Source: Elioraea sp051860475
Lineage (GTDB): Bacteria > Pseudomonadota > Alphaproteobacteria > Acetobacterales > Acetobacteraceae
Assembly (NCBI RefSeq): GCF_051860475.1
Contig: NZ_JBHYDW010000199.1
Coordinates: forward strand, 1-6,274
Length of the DNA: 6,274 bases
Direction: 5' to 3'
Below, one piece after another: positions 1 through 5,716 of the stretch. Position 1 is the first letter of the stretch; each line of letters opens with the position of its first letter. The translations under genes were made by a program, and so were the position numbers. Under the pieces are notes generated by a model. The model saw only the letters and a program-made list of their open reading frames with translations. It was not told the DNA's origin and ran no database searches.

Positions 1-79
1 TCATGGCCTCCTGGCTGGCAAGCCGGGTGACGGGGGTGGGGTCGGTGGCGCGCGCGCCGGGGTAGTAGGGAATAAATCA

Positions 80-106
80 GTGGGGGGAGGACGCTCCTCC
101 CCCCAC
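80..106. terminator. Strong GC hairpin, possible terminator or dispersed repeat
   Basis: The 12-base arm GTGGGGGGAGGA (80-91) pairs perfectly with TCCTCCCCCCAC (95-106) around the 3-nt loop CGC. Read leftwards, the stem is followed by the T-rich run TGATTTATT, which would suit an intrinsic terminator on the reverse strand. Read rightwards it is followed by ACCCCCC, with no U-tract. It may end transcription from either side, or be a copy of a dispersed intergenic hairpin. It sits just upstream of the NtrC-like site and could insulate the operon promoter from upstream transcription. The fold is certain on paper; the function is inferred. Confidence 0.45.
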
Positions 107-113
107 ACCCCCC

Positions 114-130
114 TGCACCACCAGCGTGCC
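114..130 (+). promoter_or_regulatory. Candidate NtrC (nitrogen regulator) binding site
   Basis: The sequence TGCACCACCAGCGTGCC matches the NtrC dyad layout TGCACC-N5-GGTGCA. The two core half-sites GCAC and GTGC are perfect and separated by the expected 7 bases, with mismatches only in the outer bases of the right half. It lies about 107-123 bp upstream of the start predicted from the sigma-54 promoter at 211-226, a usual distance for an enhancer-binding activator. A weaker dyad, TGCGCA...TACGCA, follows at 132-148. GCAC/GTGC pairs can arise by chance in GC-rich DNA, so the position relative to the promoter carries much of the weight. Confidence 0.5.
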
Positions 131-210
131 CTGCGCAACCGATACGCAGGCGTGCCTAGCGGTTCGGCACCGCGCCGCTTCGCAGCGCCGTTCCATCTGG
201 ACTCGACGCG

Positions 211-226
211 CGGCACGATTGTTGCT
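211..226 (+). promoter_or_regulatory. Sigma-54 (RpoN) -24/-12 promoter of the ureide/ABC operon
   Basis: CGGCACGATTGTTGCT differs from the consensus TGGCACG-N4-TTGC(T/A) only in its first base. The invariant GG (212-213) and GC (224-225) are separated by exactly 10 bases. Sigma-54 promoters need an ATP-dependent activator, and NtrC is the natural candidate given the site at 114-130 and the nitrogen-scavenging genes downstream. The predicted transcription start falls at about 236-238, almost on the ATG at 238, so the first message would have essentially no leader. The 20 bases from 211 match 16 of 20 at the second promoter (5621-5640). Confidence 0.75.
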
Positions 227-237
227 GCACTCCCACC

Positions 238-1374
238 ATGGATTGCGGGGTCGAACGGGAACGCCACGCCCCTGCCGCGCCAGGCGCGGCCGGACACACC
301 CTCGATGTCGAGGACGTGACGGTCCGCTTCGGCGCCTTCACCGCACTCGATGCCGTCAGTCTTGGCGTCGAACCGGGCGAGATCCTCGCCCTGCTCGGAC
401 CCTCGGGCTGCGGCAAGACCACACTGTTGCGCACCGTCGCCGGGTTCGTGCGCCAGGCCGCCGGACGCGTGCACATCGACCGCCGCTCGATCGACCACCT
501 GCCGCCGAACCGGCGCGAGGTCGGCATCGTGTTCCAGAACTACGCCCTCTTTCCGCACATGAGTGTGGCCGAGAACGTCGCCTACGGGCTGCGCGCGCGT
601 GGCCGCCGCGGCGAGGCGGTGAGGCGACGCGTCGGCGAACTGCTCGAGCTTGTCCAGCTCGGCGCGCTTCGCGAACGACGCCCCGCGCAGCTCTCGGGCG
701 GACAGCAGCAGCGCGTGGCACTCGCCCGCGCGCTTGCGCCCGAGCCGCGCGTCCTCCTGCTCGACGAGCCCTTCGCAGCACTCGACCGAAGCCTCCGCCT
801 CGACATGCAGATCGAGATCAAGCGGCTGCAGCGCAGCCTCGGCCTCACCGCGATCCTCGTCACCCACGACCAGGACGAGGCGATGAGTGTCGCCGACCGG
901 ATCGCGGTGATGCGGCACGGACGGATCGAGCAGCTCGGCACGCCCGTCGGCGTCTACGACGCACCCGACACACTGTTCGTCGCCGGCTTCATCGGCACCG
1001 CGAACCGCCTCGCCGGACAGCTCGTTGCGTCGTCGAACGGCCGCGCCACCGTGCGGCTCGACGCCGGCGCGACCATCGAACTCGACGCGCCTCGCACCCC
1101 CGCGCCCGGCGCGCGCGTGCTGCTCTCGGTGCGCCCCGAGCACCTCGTGCTCGCCTCCGAGGCGGCTCCCGATCGCTTCCCCGTCACGCTCGGCCTCGCC
1201 GTGCCGCTCGGCGGGCAGACCATCCGCGAGGCGCGCACCACCGACGGCGCACCGCTGCGCCTGACCGAGACGCGCCGCGGCGCGATCGCCGATCGCGGCC
1301 GCGCGGGCTTCTGCATGCTGGCCGCCGACGCGCGACCCGCCCTGTTTCCATTCCCCGAGACCGAGGAGGACTGA
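238..1374 (+). CDS. ABC transporter ATP-binding protein, PotA-like (candidate ureide importer)
   Basis: This is the cytoplasmic ATPase that powers the importer encoded by the next three genes. The 378-residue protein has every hallmark: Walker A GPSGCGKT (54-61), Q-loop Gln100, signature LSGGQ (152-156), Walker B VLLLDEP (172-178), D-loop ALD (181-183) and H-loop His210. A C-terminal TOBE-type domain runs from about 255, with the typical LLSVRPEHL at 295-303. Length and layout fit the PotA/FbpC/PhnT branch (spermidine, iron, phosphonate and related importers). ATG 238 is the first start after an in-frame stop at 157-159. It has no Shine-Dalgarno and coincides with the predicted sigma-54 transcript start, so translation may be leaderless. 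The only near alternative, GTG 316, would cut into the first beta strand (LDVEDVTV). The family is certain; the substrate is inferred from the operon. Confidence 0.93.
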   Translation: MDCGVERERHAPAAPGAAGHTLDVEDVTVRFGAFTALDAVSLGVEPGEILALLGPSGCGKTTLLRTVAGFVRQAAGRVHIDRRSIDHLPPNRREVGIVFQNYALFPHMSVAENVAYGLRARGRRGEAVRRRVGELLELVQLGALRERRPAQLSGGQQQRVALARALAPEPRVLLLDEPFAALDRSLRLDMQIEIKRLQRSLGLTAILVTHDQDEAMSVADRIAVMRHGRIEQLGTPVGVYDAPDTLFVAGFIGTANRLAGQLVASSNGRATVRLDAGATIELDAPRTPAPGARVLLSVRPEHLVLASEAAPDRFPVTLGLAVPLGGQTIREARTTDGAPLRLTETRRGAIADRGRAGFCMLAADARPALFPFPETEED

Positions 1375-1375
1375 G

Positions 1376-2410
1376 ATGACACACCGCACCCGGCTGACAC
1401 GCCGCACCGCACTTGTCGGCTCCGCCGCCGTGCTCGCCGCCGCCGCGCTGCCGCGCCCGGCCCTTGCGCGCGGCAGCCTCACCGCGGCGATCTATCCCGG
1501 CTCGTGGGACGAGGCCTACCGCACCCATGTCGTGCCGGCGCTGAAAGCCGCGCACGGGATCGACCTGGCGATGGAGCCGCTGTTCGCGGTCGATCAGATC
1601 AACAAGGCGCAGGCAGCGCGCGGCATCCCGCCCTTCGACGCCTTCGTGCTCGATCCAGGCCCGCGCATCGTCGGCATCGAGCGCGGCCTGTTCGAGCGCT
1701 TCGATCCGGCCAGGCTTTCCAACCGTGCCAAGGTGCCGGCGCACCTCGCCGATGAATGGGGCGTCGGGGTGGCCGCGCAGCTCGTCGGCATCGCCTACAA
1801 CCCGAGCAAGCTGCCGAAGCCCTCGGGCTGGGCCGACCTGTTCAAGGAGCCGTTCGTGTCGCGGCTCGGCATCACCGGGTTCCAGACCACGTTTGGCACG
1901 GTGAGCCTGATCGAGATCTCCAGGGTGTTCGGCGGCTCGGAGACCGACGTCGAGCCCGCGCTCGCCGAGCTGAAGAAGGTGCTGCCGAGGATCGCCGCGG
2001 TCGGCGCGCCGGCCGCCATGCCGGGCCTCTTCCAGCAGGGCCAGTGCGACATCATGTACACCAACACTCAGACCGTGACGACGCTGAAGGGCCGCGGCGT
2101 CGACATCGCCTTCGTCGCCCCAGAGACCGGCGCGATCGCCTTCCCCACGACGATGCACATCGTCAAGGGCAGCGAGGCGATCGAGAACGCCTACAAGTAC
2201 CTCGACGTGGCGATCAGCACGCCGGTGCAGGACGCGCTGGCCAAACCGCCGTTCAACTTCGTGCCCGTCAACCGCGACGTCACGCTCGACGCCGATCTGC
2301 CGATGCGCAGCCTCGACGACATGGCGGGCTTCGTCTCGCATGACTGGTCGAAGATCAATCCGCTGCGCTCGGCCTGGATCCAGCGCTTCAACCGCGAAAT
2401 GGCGCGGTGA
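1376..2410 (+). CDS. Periplasmic solute-binding protein, PotD-like, Tat signal
   Basis: The 344-residue extracellular solute-binding protein presumably captures the substrate and delivers it to the two permeases. A twin-arginine signal starts with TRRTAL (8-13), followed by an Ala-rich hydrophobic stretch and the cleavage motif ALA (29-31). This suggests export in folded form. The mature chain keeps family landmarks: W44-D45 near the N-terminus, GIAYNPSK (138-145), GWADLFKEP (151-159) and the late segment around 248-262. By hand alignment, the E. coli PotD spermidine residues W229, W255 and D257 correspond to Y229, F256 and T258, which argues against a polyamine ligand. A strong GAGGAGGA (1363-1370) lies five bases before the ATG, inside the end of the ATPase gene, with one base between stop and start. 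Next to allantoin enzymes, a ureide ligand is the best inference; it is unproven. Confidence 0.9.
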   Translation: MTHRTRLTRRTALVGSAAVLAAAALPRPALARGSLTAAIYPGSWDEAYRTHVVPALKAAHGIDLAMEPLFAVDQINKAQAARGIPPFDAFVLDPGPRIVGIERGLFERFDPARLSNRAKVPAHLADEWGVGVAAQLVGIAYNPSKLPKPSGWADLFKEPFVSRLGITGFQTTFGTVSLIEISRVFGGSETDVEPALAELKKVLPRIAAVGAPAAMPGLFQQGQCDIMYTNTQTVTTLKGRGVDIAFVAPETGAIAFPTTMHIVKGSEAIENAYKYLDVAISTPVQDALAKPPFNFVPVNRDVTLDADLPMRSLDDMAGFVSHDWSKINPLRSAWIQRFNREMAR

Positions 2411-3297
2411 CCTCCGTTGCCGCCACCCTGCCGGCCGCCGGCTTGGTGGCGGCCTCCCGGCCTCGTTCGGCTGCCTGGGCGCTCGGTCTGCCGCTCGGGC
2501 TCGCCTATCTCGCGTTCTTCCTCGCTCCACTCCTGATGCTGCTCGCGGTCAGCTTCTACGAGGATGATCGCCTGACAACAGTGGGACCCGGGCAGTGGCA
2601 GCGCTTCCTCGGCGATGCCTTCCACTGGAAGGTGATCACCGACACGCTGCTGCTCGGGGTCAAGACCGTTTGCGCGACCGTGCTGCTCGGCTACCCGCTT
2701 GCGCTGCTCTATCGCGAGATCTCGCCGTTCTGGCAGCGCGCGCTGTTGTTCGTCGCGGTGCTGCCGCTGCTCACCTCGGTGGTCGTGCGCACCTTCGCCT
2801 GGATCGTGATCCTCGGCCGCGAGGGCGTGATCAACTCGCTCGTGCTGGGTCTGGGCCTCGTGGCCGAGCCGCTCCGGCTGCTGCAGACCGAGGTCGGGCT
2901 GGTGCTGGCACTCACCCAGATCGAGATGCCGCTCCTGCTGCTGCCGCTGCTCGCGGTGATGGCGCGGATCGATCCCAACGTGATCGACGCCTCCGCCTCG
3001 CTCGGCGCCTCGCCCTGGCGGACGCTGTTCCGCGTGATCCTGCCGCTCAGCCTGCCGGGCCTCGCGGCGGGGTGCCTGCTGGTGTTCGCCTCGTCCACCA
3101 CCGCCTTCATCTCGCACTCGGTGATCGGTGGCGGGCGGCTCGTCTATCTGCCGGCGCTGGTGTGGCAGCAGGCGATGGTGGTGTCCGACTGGCCGTTCGC
3201 CGCCGTCGCCGCCGTGACACTGATGGTCTCGGTGCTGGCGGTGATCGCGGTGATCGCGCTCGCCGGAAAGGTCGCGACGGGGCGCCTCGGTGGCTAG
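2407..3297 (+). CDS. ABC transporter permease, PotB-like
   Basis: This is one of two inner-membrane subunits of the importer, a 296-residue hydrophobic protein with about six membrane segments (roughly 24-49, 79-101, 110-136, 160-184, 214-236 and 263-287). The cytoplasmic EAA coupling loop, which docks onto the ATPase, is clear at 194-213: DASASLG, then 9 residues, then ILP. The start is GTG 2407, in the classic GTGA overlap with the stop of the binding-protein gene. This 4-bp overlap implies translational coupling. An N-terminal tail of about 20 residues precedes the first helix. Family assignment is firm (binding-protein-dependent permease, PotB/PhnU-like); the substrate follows from the operon only. 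Confidence 0.92.
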   Translation: MTSVAATLPAAGLVAASRPRSAAWALGLPLGLAYLAFFLAPLLMLLAVSFYEDDRLTTVGPGQWQRFLGDAFHWKVITDTLLLGVKTVCATVLLGYPLALLYREISPFWQRALLFVAVLPLLTSVVVRTFAWIVILGREGVINSLVLGLGLVAEPLRLLQTEVGLVLALTQIEMPLLLLPLLAVMARIDPNVIDASASLGASPWRTLFRVILPLSLPGLAAGCLLVFASSTTAFISHSVIGGGRLVYLPALVWQQAMVVSDWPFAAVAAVTLMVSVLAVIAVIALAGKVATGRLGG

Positions 3298-4111
3298 GCG
3301 GCGCAGCCTCGGCGAGTTCGCCTATGCGCTGACGATCGGCGCGCTCGCGACACTCGCGCTGGTGATTCTGATCGGCCCGGTGCTGATCGTGCTCGCGACC
3401 AGCCTGACCGACAGCCACGCGATCCGCTTTCCGCCCGAGGGGATCTCGTTCCGCTGGTACGCGCTGCTGCTCGATCCGGTGCGATCGGGCCAGATCCACC
3501 GCGCCGCCTCGAACACGCTGACGGTCGCGGCGATGGCGGCTCTGCTCGCGACCGTGCTCGGCACCATGGCGGCGATGGCGCTCGCGCGCTCGGCCTCGGC
3601 GCGGTCGCGCGCGCTCGACGGGTTCTTCATGTCGCCGCTCGTGCTGCCGGGCCTCGCCTTCGGGCTCGCCGCCCTCGTCTACTTCACCCTGCTCGGCTTC
3701 CGCCTCTCGCTGGACCTGCTGGTGGCGGGGCATCTGATCGTGGTCGTGCCGTTCGTGCTGCGCACCGTCGGCGCGTCGCTCAGCCAGCTCGACCCGGCCC
3801 TGCTCGATGCCTCGGCGAGCCTTGGCGGCGGCCGGCTCTACACCTTCCGCCGCGTCACCCTGCCGCTGATCGCGCCGGGCATCGCGGCGGGCGCGTTCCT
3901 CGCCTTCATGGCCTCGGTGGACAACGTGCCGGTCTCGCTCTTCCTCTCCTCGGCGCGCACCGACATGCTGCCGATCCGGATGTGGGGCATGATGGAGTCG
4001 ACGCTCGATGTGCGCGTCGCGGCCGTCTCCGGCGTGCTGATCGCCGTGGCGTTCGTGCTGATGATCGTGATGGAGCGGCTCGTGGGACTCACGCGCCGGA
4101 TGCGAGGATAG
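3290..4111 (+). CDS. ABC transporter permease, PotC-like
   Basis: This second permease of 273 residues would pair with the preceding subunit to form the heterodimeric channel. It has a short positively charged N-terminus (ARRRS), a first membrane segment at about 12-37, further segments at about 76-98, 112-134, 143-160, 192-213 and 244-262, and an EAA loop at 173-192 (DASASLGG...VTLP). GTG 3290 overlaps the end of the upstream permease gene by 8 bp, and no strong Shine-Dalgarno is visible, so translation is probably coupled. No frameshift or missing motif is seen. The order ATPase, binding protein, permease, permease gives a complete importer. Confidence 0.92.
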   Translation: MARRRSLGEFAYALTIGALATLALVILIGPVLIVLATSLTDSHAIRFPPEGISFRWYALLLDPVRSGQIHRAASNTLTVAAMAALLATVLGTMAAMALARSASARSRALDGFFMSPLVLPGLAFGLAALVYFTLLGFRLSLDLLVAGHLIVVVPFVLRTVGASLSQLDPALLDASASLGGGRLYTFRRVTLPLIAPGIAAGAFLAFMASVDNVPVSLFLSSARTDMLPIRMWGMMESTLDVRVAAVSGVLIAVAFVLMIVMERLVGLTRRMRG

Positions 4112-4115
4112 GACC

Positions 4116-4589
4116 ATGGAGCTGCCGGCCACACCCTTGACCGCGCAGGGCTTCGCCTCGTTCGGCGACGTGTTCGCGGTGCCCGCCTCGCCCGGGCGGC
4201 ACTACGCCGAGGCGGCGCTCGCGAACGCGCGGCCGGGCGCGCAGCCCTCGCTCTCGGTCGCGCTGCGCGATCCGGCCCCGCCCGGCCCGATCGTCGCGCG
4301 GGTGATGGAGCGGCACGCGTTCTCCTCGCAGTCCTTCGTGCCGATGGCGCCCGGCCGGTTCCTCGTGCTGGTCGCGCCGCACGCCGCCGGCGGCGGGCCG
4401 GACATGGCGCAGGCGCGCGCCTTCGTCGCCGGTCCCGGCCAGGGCGTCACCTACGGCGCGGACGTCTGGCACCATGGAATGACCGTGCTCGACGCCCCGC
4501 TTGCCTTCGGCGTGTTCATGTGGCGCGACGGCAGCGCGGGCGACGAGGAGTTCGTCGATATCGCGCCGCTCACGATCCGCCTGCCCTGA
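4116..4589 (+). CDS. allA: Ureidoglycolate lyase (AllA)
   Basis: AllA splits (S)-ureidoglycolate into glyoxylate and urea, the last step of allantoin breakdown by the allantoate/ureidoglycolate route. The 157-residue length matches E. coli AllA (160). Family motifs seen are FASFGDV (13-19), ERH followed by SSQSFVPM (65-77), the strand RFLVLVAP (81-88), RAFVAGPGQGVTY (101-113) and VWHHGM (117-122). These align with the cupin-like AllA signature ending in QGVNY...VWHH. The start is ATG 4116, with GAGGA (4104-4108) seven bases upstream and 4 bp after the permease stop. Its place between transporter and allantoinase links the importer to ureide catabolism. The urea released could feed urease, and the urea-binding protein UrtA is encoded nearby. 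Confidence 0.9.
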   Translation: MELPATPLTAQGFASFGDVFAVPASPGRHYAEAALANARPGAQPSLSVALRDPAPPGPIVARVMERHAFSSQSFVPMAPGRFLVLVAPHAAGGGPDMAQARAFVAGPGQGVTYGADVWHHGMTVLDAPLAFGVFMWRDGSAGDEEFVDIAPLTIRLP

Positions 4590-4601
4590 CCGGAGACACC
4601 G

Positions 4602-5531
4602 ATGCCCTACCAGGTCCGCCGCGACTTCGTCGGCTACGGCGCCACCCCGCCCGATCCGCGCTGGCCGAACGGTGCGCGGCTCGCGGTCAACTTCGTGATG
4701 AACTACGAGGAGGGCTCCGAGCCCTCGATGCAGGACGGCGAGGGCCATACCGAGACCGGGCTCACCGAGGCGCACGGGCTCAATCAGGTGAAGTCGGGGC
4801 GCGACCTCGCCGCCGAGGGGATGTTCGAGTACGGCAGCCGCGTCGGGTTCTGGCGGCTGATGCGCCTGTTCCAGGAGCGCAATCTGCCGCTGACCGTGTT
4901 CGGCTGCGCGCTGGCACTCGAGCGCAACCCCGAGGCCGCGGCCGCGCTCCGCGCGAGCGGCTTCGACGTGTGCAGCCACGGCTGGCGCTGGATCAAGCAC
5001 TTCGAACTGTCCGAGGAGGAGGAGCGGGAGCACATCAGCCGTGCCGTGGCCTCGTTCCAGCGAACGGTCGGCGCGCGGCCGGAGGGCTGGTACTGCCGCT
5101 ACGGCCCCTCGGTGAACACGCGCCGGCTCGTGGTCGAGGAGGGCGGCTTCCTCTACGACTCCGACTACTATGGCGACGAGCTGCCGTTCTGGGTCACGGT
5201 GGACGGCAGGGGCCACCTGGTCGTGCCCTATTCGCTCACCAACAATGACGGCAAGTACGCCGGCTGGATGGGCACCTCGGAGCAGTGGTTCTCGTTCATC
5301 CGTGACGCCTTCGACATGCTGTTGGCGGAGGGGGCGCGCACGCCGAGGATGATGTCGGTCGGGCTGCACATGCGGCTGATCGGACACCCGGCCCGAGCGG
5401 TCGGGCTCGCGCGGCTGCTCGACCACATGATGGCGCGCGACGATGTCTGGATCTGCCGGCGCATCGACCTCGCGCGGCACTGGGCGGCGACCCATCCCTA
5501 TCCGGGGCGGGGGCTGAACGAATCGGGCTGA
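4602..5531 (+). CDS. puuE: Allantoinase, PuuE type (polysaccharide-deacetylase fold)
   Basis: PuuE hydrolyses allantoin to allantoate and is unrelated to the metal-dependent amidohydrolase allantoinase (AllB). The 309-residue protein has the usual PuuE length and landmarks: RDFVGYG (7-13), NFVMNYEEGSE (30-40), FEYGSRVGFWRL (75-86), SHGWRWI (125-131), GWYCRYGPSVNTRRLV (162-177), EEGGFLYDSDYY (179-190) and MMSVGLHMRLIGHP (250-263). The NodB metal motifs are altered: the usual Asp-Asp is E36-E37, and the second His of the HxxxH motif is W130. This agrees with PuuE not acting as a typical zinc deacetylase. ATG 4602 follows allA by 12 bp with GGAG at 4592-4595. It is the last gene before a structured intergenic region. 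Some PuuE-like paralogues may have other substrates, but adjacent allA strongly supports allantoin. Confidence 0.88.
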   Translation: MPYQVRRDFVGYGATPPDPRWPNGARLAVNFVMNYEEGSEPSMQDGEGHTETGLTEAHGLNQVKSGRDLAAEGMFEYGSRVGFWRLMRLFQERNLPLTVFGCALALERNPEAAAALRASGFDVCSHGWRWIKHFELSEEEEREHISRAVASFQRTVGARPEGWYCRYGPSVNTRRLVVEEGGFLYDSDYYGDELPFWVTVDGRGHLVVPYSLTNNDGKYAGWMGTSEQWFSFIRDAFDMLLAEGARTPRMMSVGLHMRLIGHPARAVGLARLLDHMMARDDVWICRRIDLARHWAATHPYPGRGLNESG

Positions 5532-5544
5532 CCGCCCAATTCCT

Positions 5545-5599
5545 AGGCAAGAGTCGCCGGACCGCGCCCGCGATTCGGGCGACTCAGGTCGATTTGCCT
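5545..5599 (+). terminator. Nested stem-loop after puuE, possible terminator
   Basis: AGGCAA (5545-5550) pairs with TTGCCT (5594-5599), and the adjoining GAGTCGCC (5551-5558) pairs with GGCGACTC (5578-5585). This gives a 14-bp stem with an 8-nt bulge on the 3' side. A competing inner hairpin, CGCCCG (5565-5570) with CGGGCG (5576-5581) around CGATT, shares bases with the 3' arm of the larger stem, so the two cannot form together. Only a short T-run (5593-5595) is present. A terminator of the allA-puuE unit is the simplest reading. A processing signal is possible. Confidence 0.4.
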
Positions 5600-5620
5600 G
5601 CTGATTGGCCTCCTCACCCT

Positions 5621-5636
5621 TGGCATGGTCGTTGCT
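5621..5636 (+). promoter_or_regulatory. Sigma-54 (RpoN) -24/-12 promoter of urtA
   Basis: TGGCATGGTCGTTGCT matches TGGCACG-N4-TTGC(T/A) except for one base (T for C at 5626). GG (5622-5623) and GC (5634-5635) have the required 10-base spacing. The predicted start near 5647 leaves a leader of about 70 nt before urtA. Nitrogen-limitation control of urea transporters through NtrC is established in several bacteria. No clear NtrC dyad was found in the 140 bp upstream, so the activator site may be degenerate or further away, inside puuE. Confidence 0.75.
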
Positions 5637-5672
5637 GCACCGCGATAGCGCCGCGACATGCAGGCGCCCGGA

Positions 5673-5692
5673 CGCGGCCCGGCCCGGCCGCG
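5673..5692 (+). other. GC hairpin in the urtA leader
   Basis: CGCGGCC (5673-5679) pairs with GGCCGCG (5686-5692) around a 6-nt loop, forming a 7-bp all-GC stem. It lies inside the predicted urtA leader, 8 bases before the Shine-Dalgarno, and could influence message stability or ribosome access. In a GC-rich leader such a stem may also be incidental. Confidence 0.3.
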
Positions 5693-5700
5693 CAGATGTC

Positions 5701-5707
5701 GAGGGAG
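5701..5707 (+). promoter_or_regulatory. Ribosome binding site that fixes the urtA start
   Basis: GAGGGAG lies nine bases before ATG 5717, with a further AGGGG at 5710-5714. An in-frame ATG at 5696 would add seven residues (MSRETGV) but has no purine-rich site before it and would push the twin-arginine motif inwards. ATG 5717 is therefore preferred. Confidence 0.6.
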
Positions 5708-5716
5708 ACAGGGGTC

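Larger units (their letters stand above)
1..237. other. Upstream non-coding / regulatory region
   Basis: No convincing gene lies here. The stretch contains a perfect GC hairpin at 80-106, an NtrC-like site at 114-130 and a sigma-54 promoter at 211-226, each listed separately. The first 80 bases are G-rich and include the 12-bp palindrome GGCGCGCGCGCC at 47-58. An upstream rightward gene could end here, since the forward frames have stops at 28-30 and 63-65, but nothing recognisable is encoded. On the reverse strand an AGGAGG lies two bases before an ATG at positions 4-2, so a divergent gene starting at the window edge is also possible. The spacing is too short for that to be convincing. Confidence 0.55.

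Noticed and set aside
1..80. Possible end of an upstream gene, or a small ORF from ATG at 3 to TAG at 63-65
   Set aside because: The 20-codon translation is not recognisable, has no visible ribosome site, and the window gives too little upstream sequence to decide.
32..87. G-rich run as a possible G-quadruplex
   Set aside because: G-tracts at 32-36, 38-41, 59-62, 68-70 and 82-87 exist, but one loop is about 17 nt and the last tract is committed to the 80-106 hairpin. In such GC-rich DNA this is weak.
126..1379. Forward open frame of 417 codons overlapping the ATPase in another frame
   Set aside because: Arg/Ala/Pro-rich out-of-frame shadow. The other frame contains Walker A, the signature motif, Walker B and the TOBE domain.
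1..1482. Long reverse-strand open frame (493 codons) covering the ATPase gene
   Set aside because: It is antisense to a clear ABC ATPase, has no family motifs and is rich in Arg, Ala, Gly and Glu, as expected of the antisense of a GC-rich gene. Its apparent end at 1-3 is only a chance stop.
1376..2410. Naming the transporter potABCD (spermidine/putrescine)
   Set aside because: General resemblance supports only the superfamily. The polyamine-contact residues seem replaced and the operon partners are ureide enzymes, so no pot symbols are assigned.
4089..5495. Reverse-strand open frame of 468 codons opposite allA and puuE
   Set aside because: Low-complexity His/Arg/Glu/Ala-rich translation with no recognisable domain. 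The forward strand carries two well-matched enzymes with good ribosome sites.
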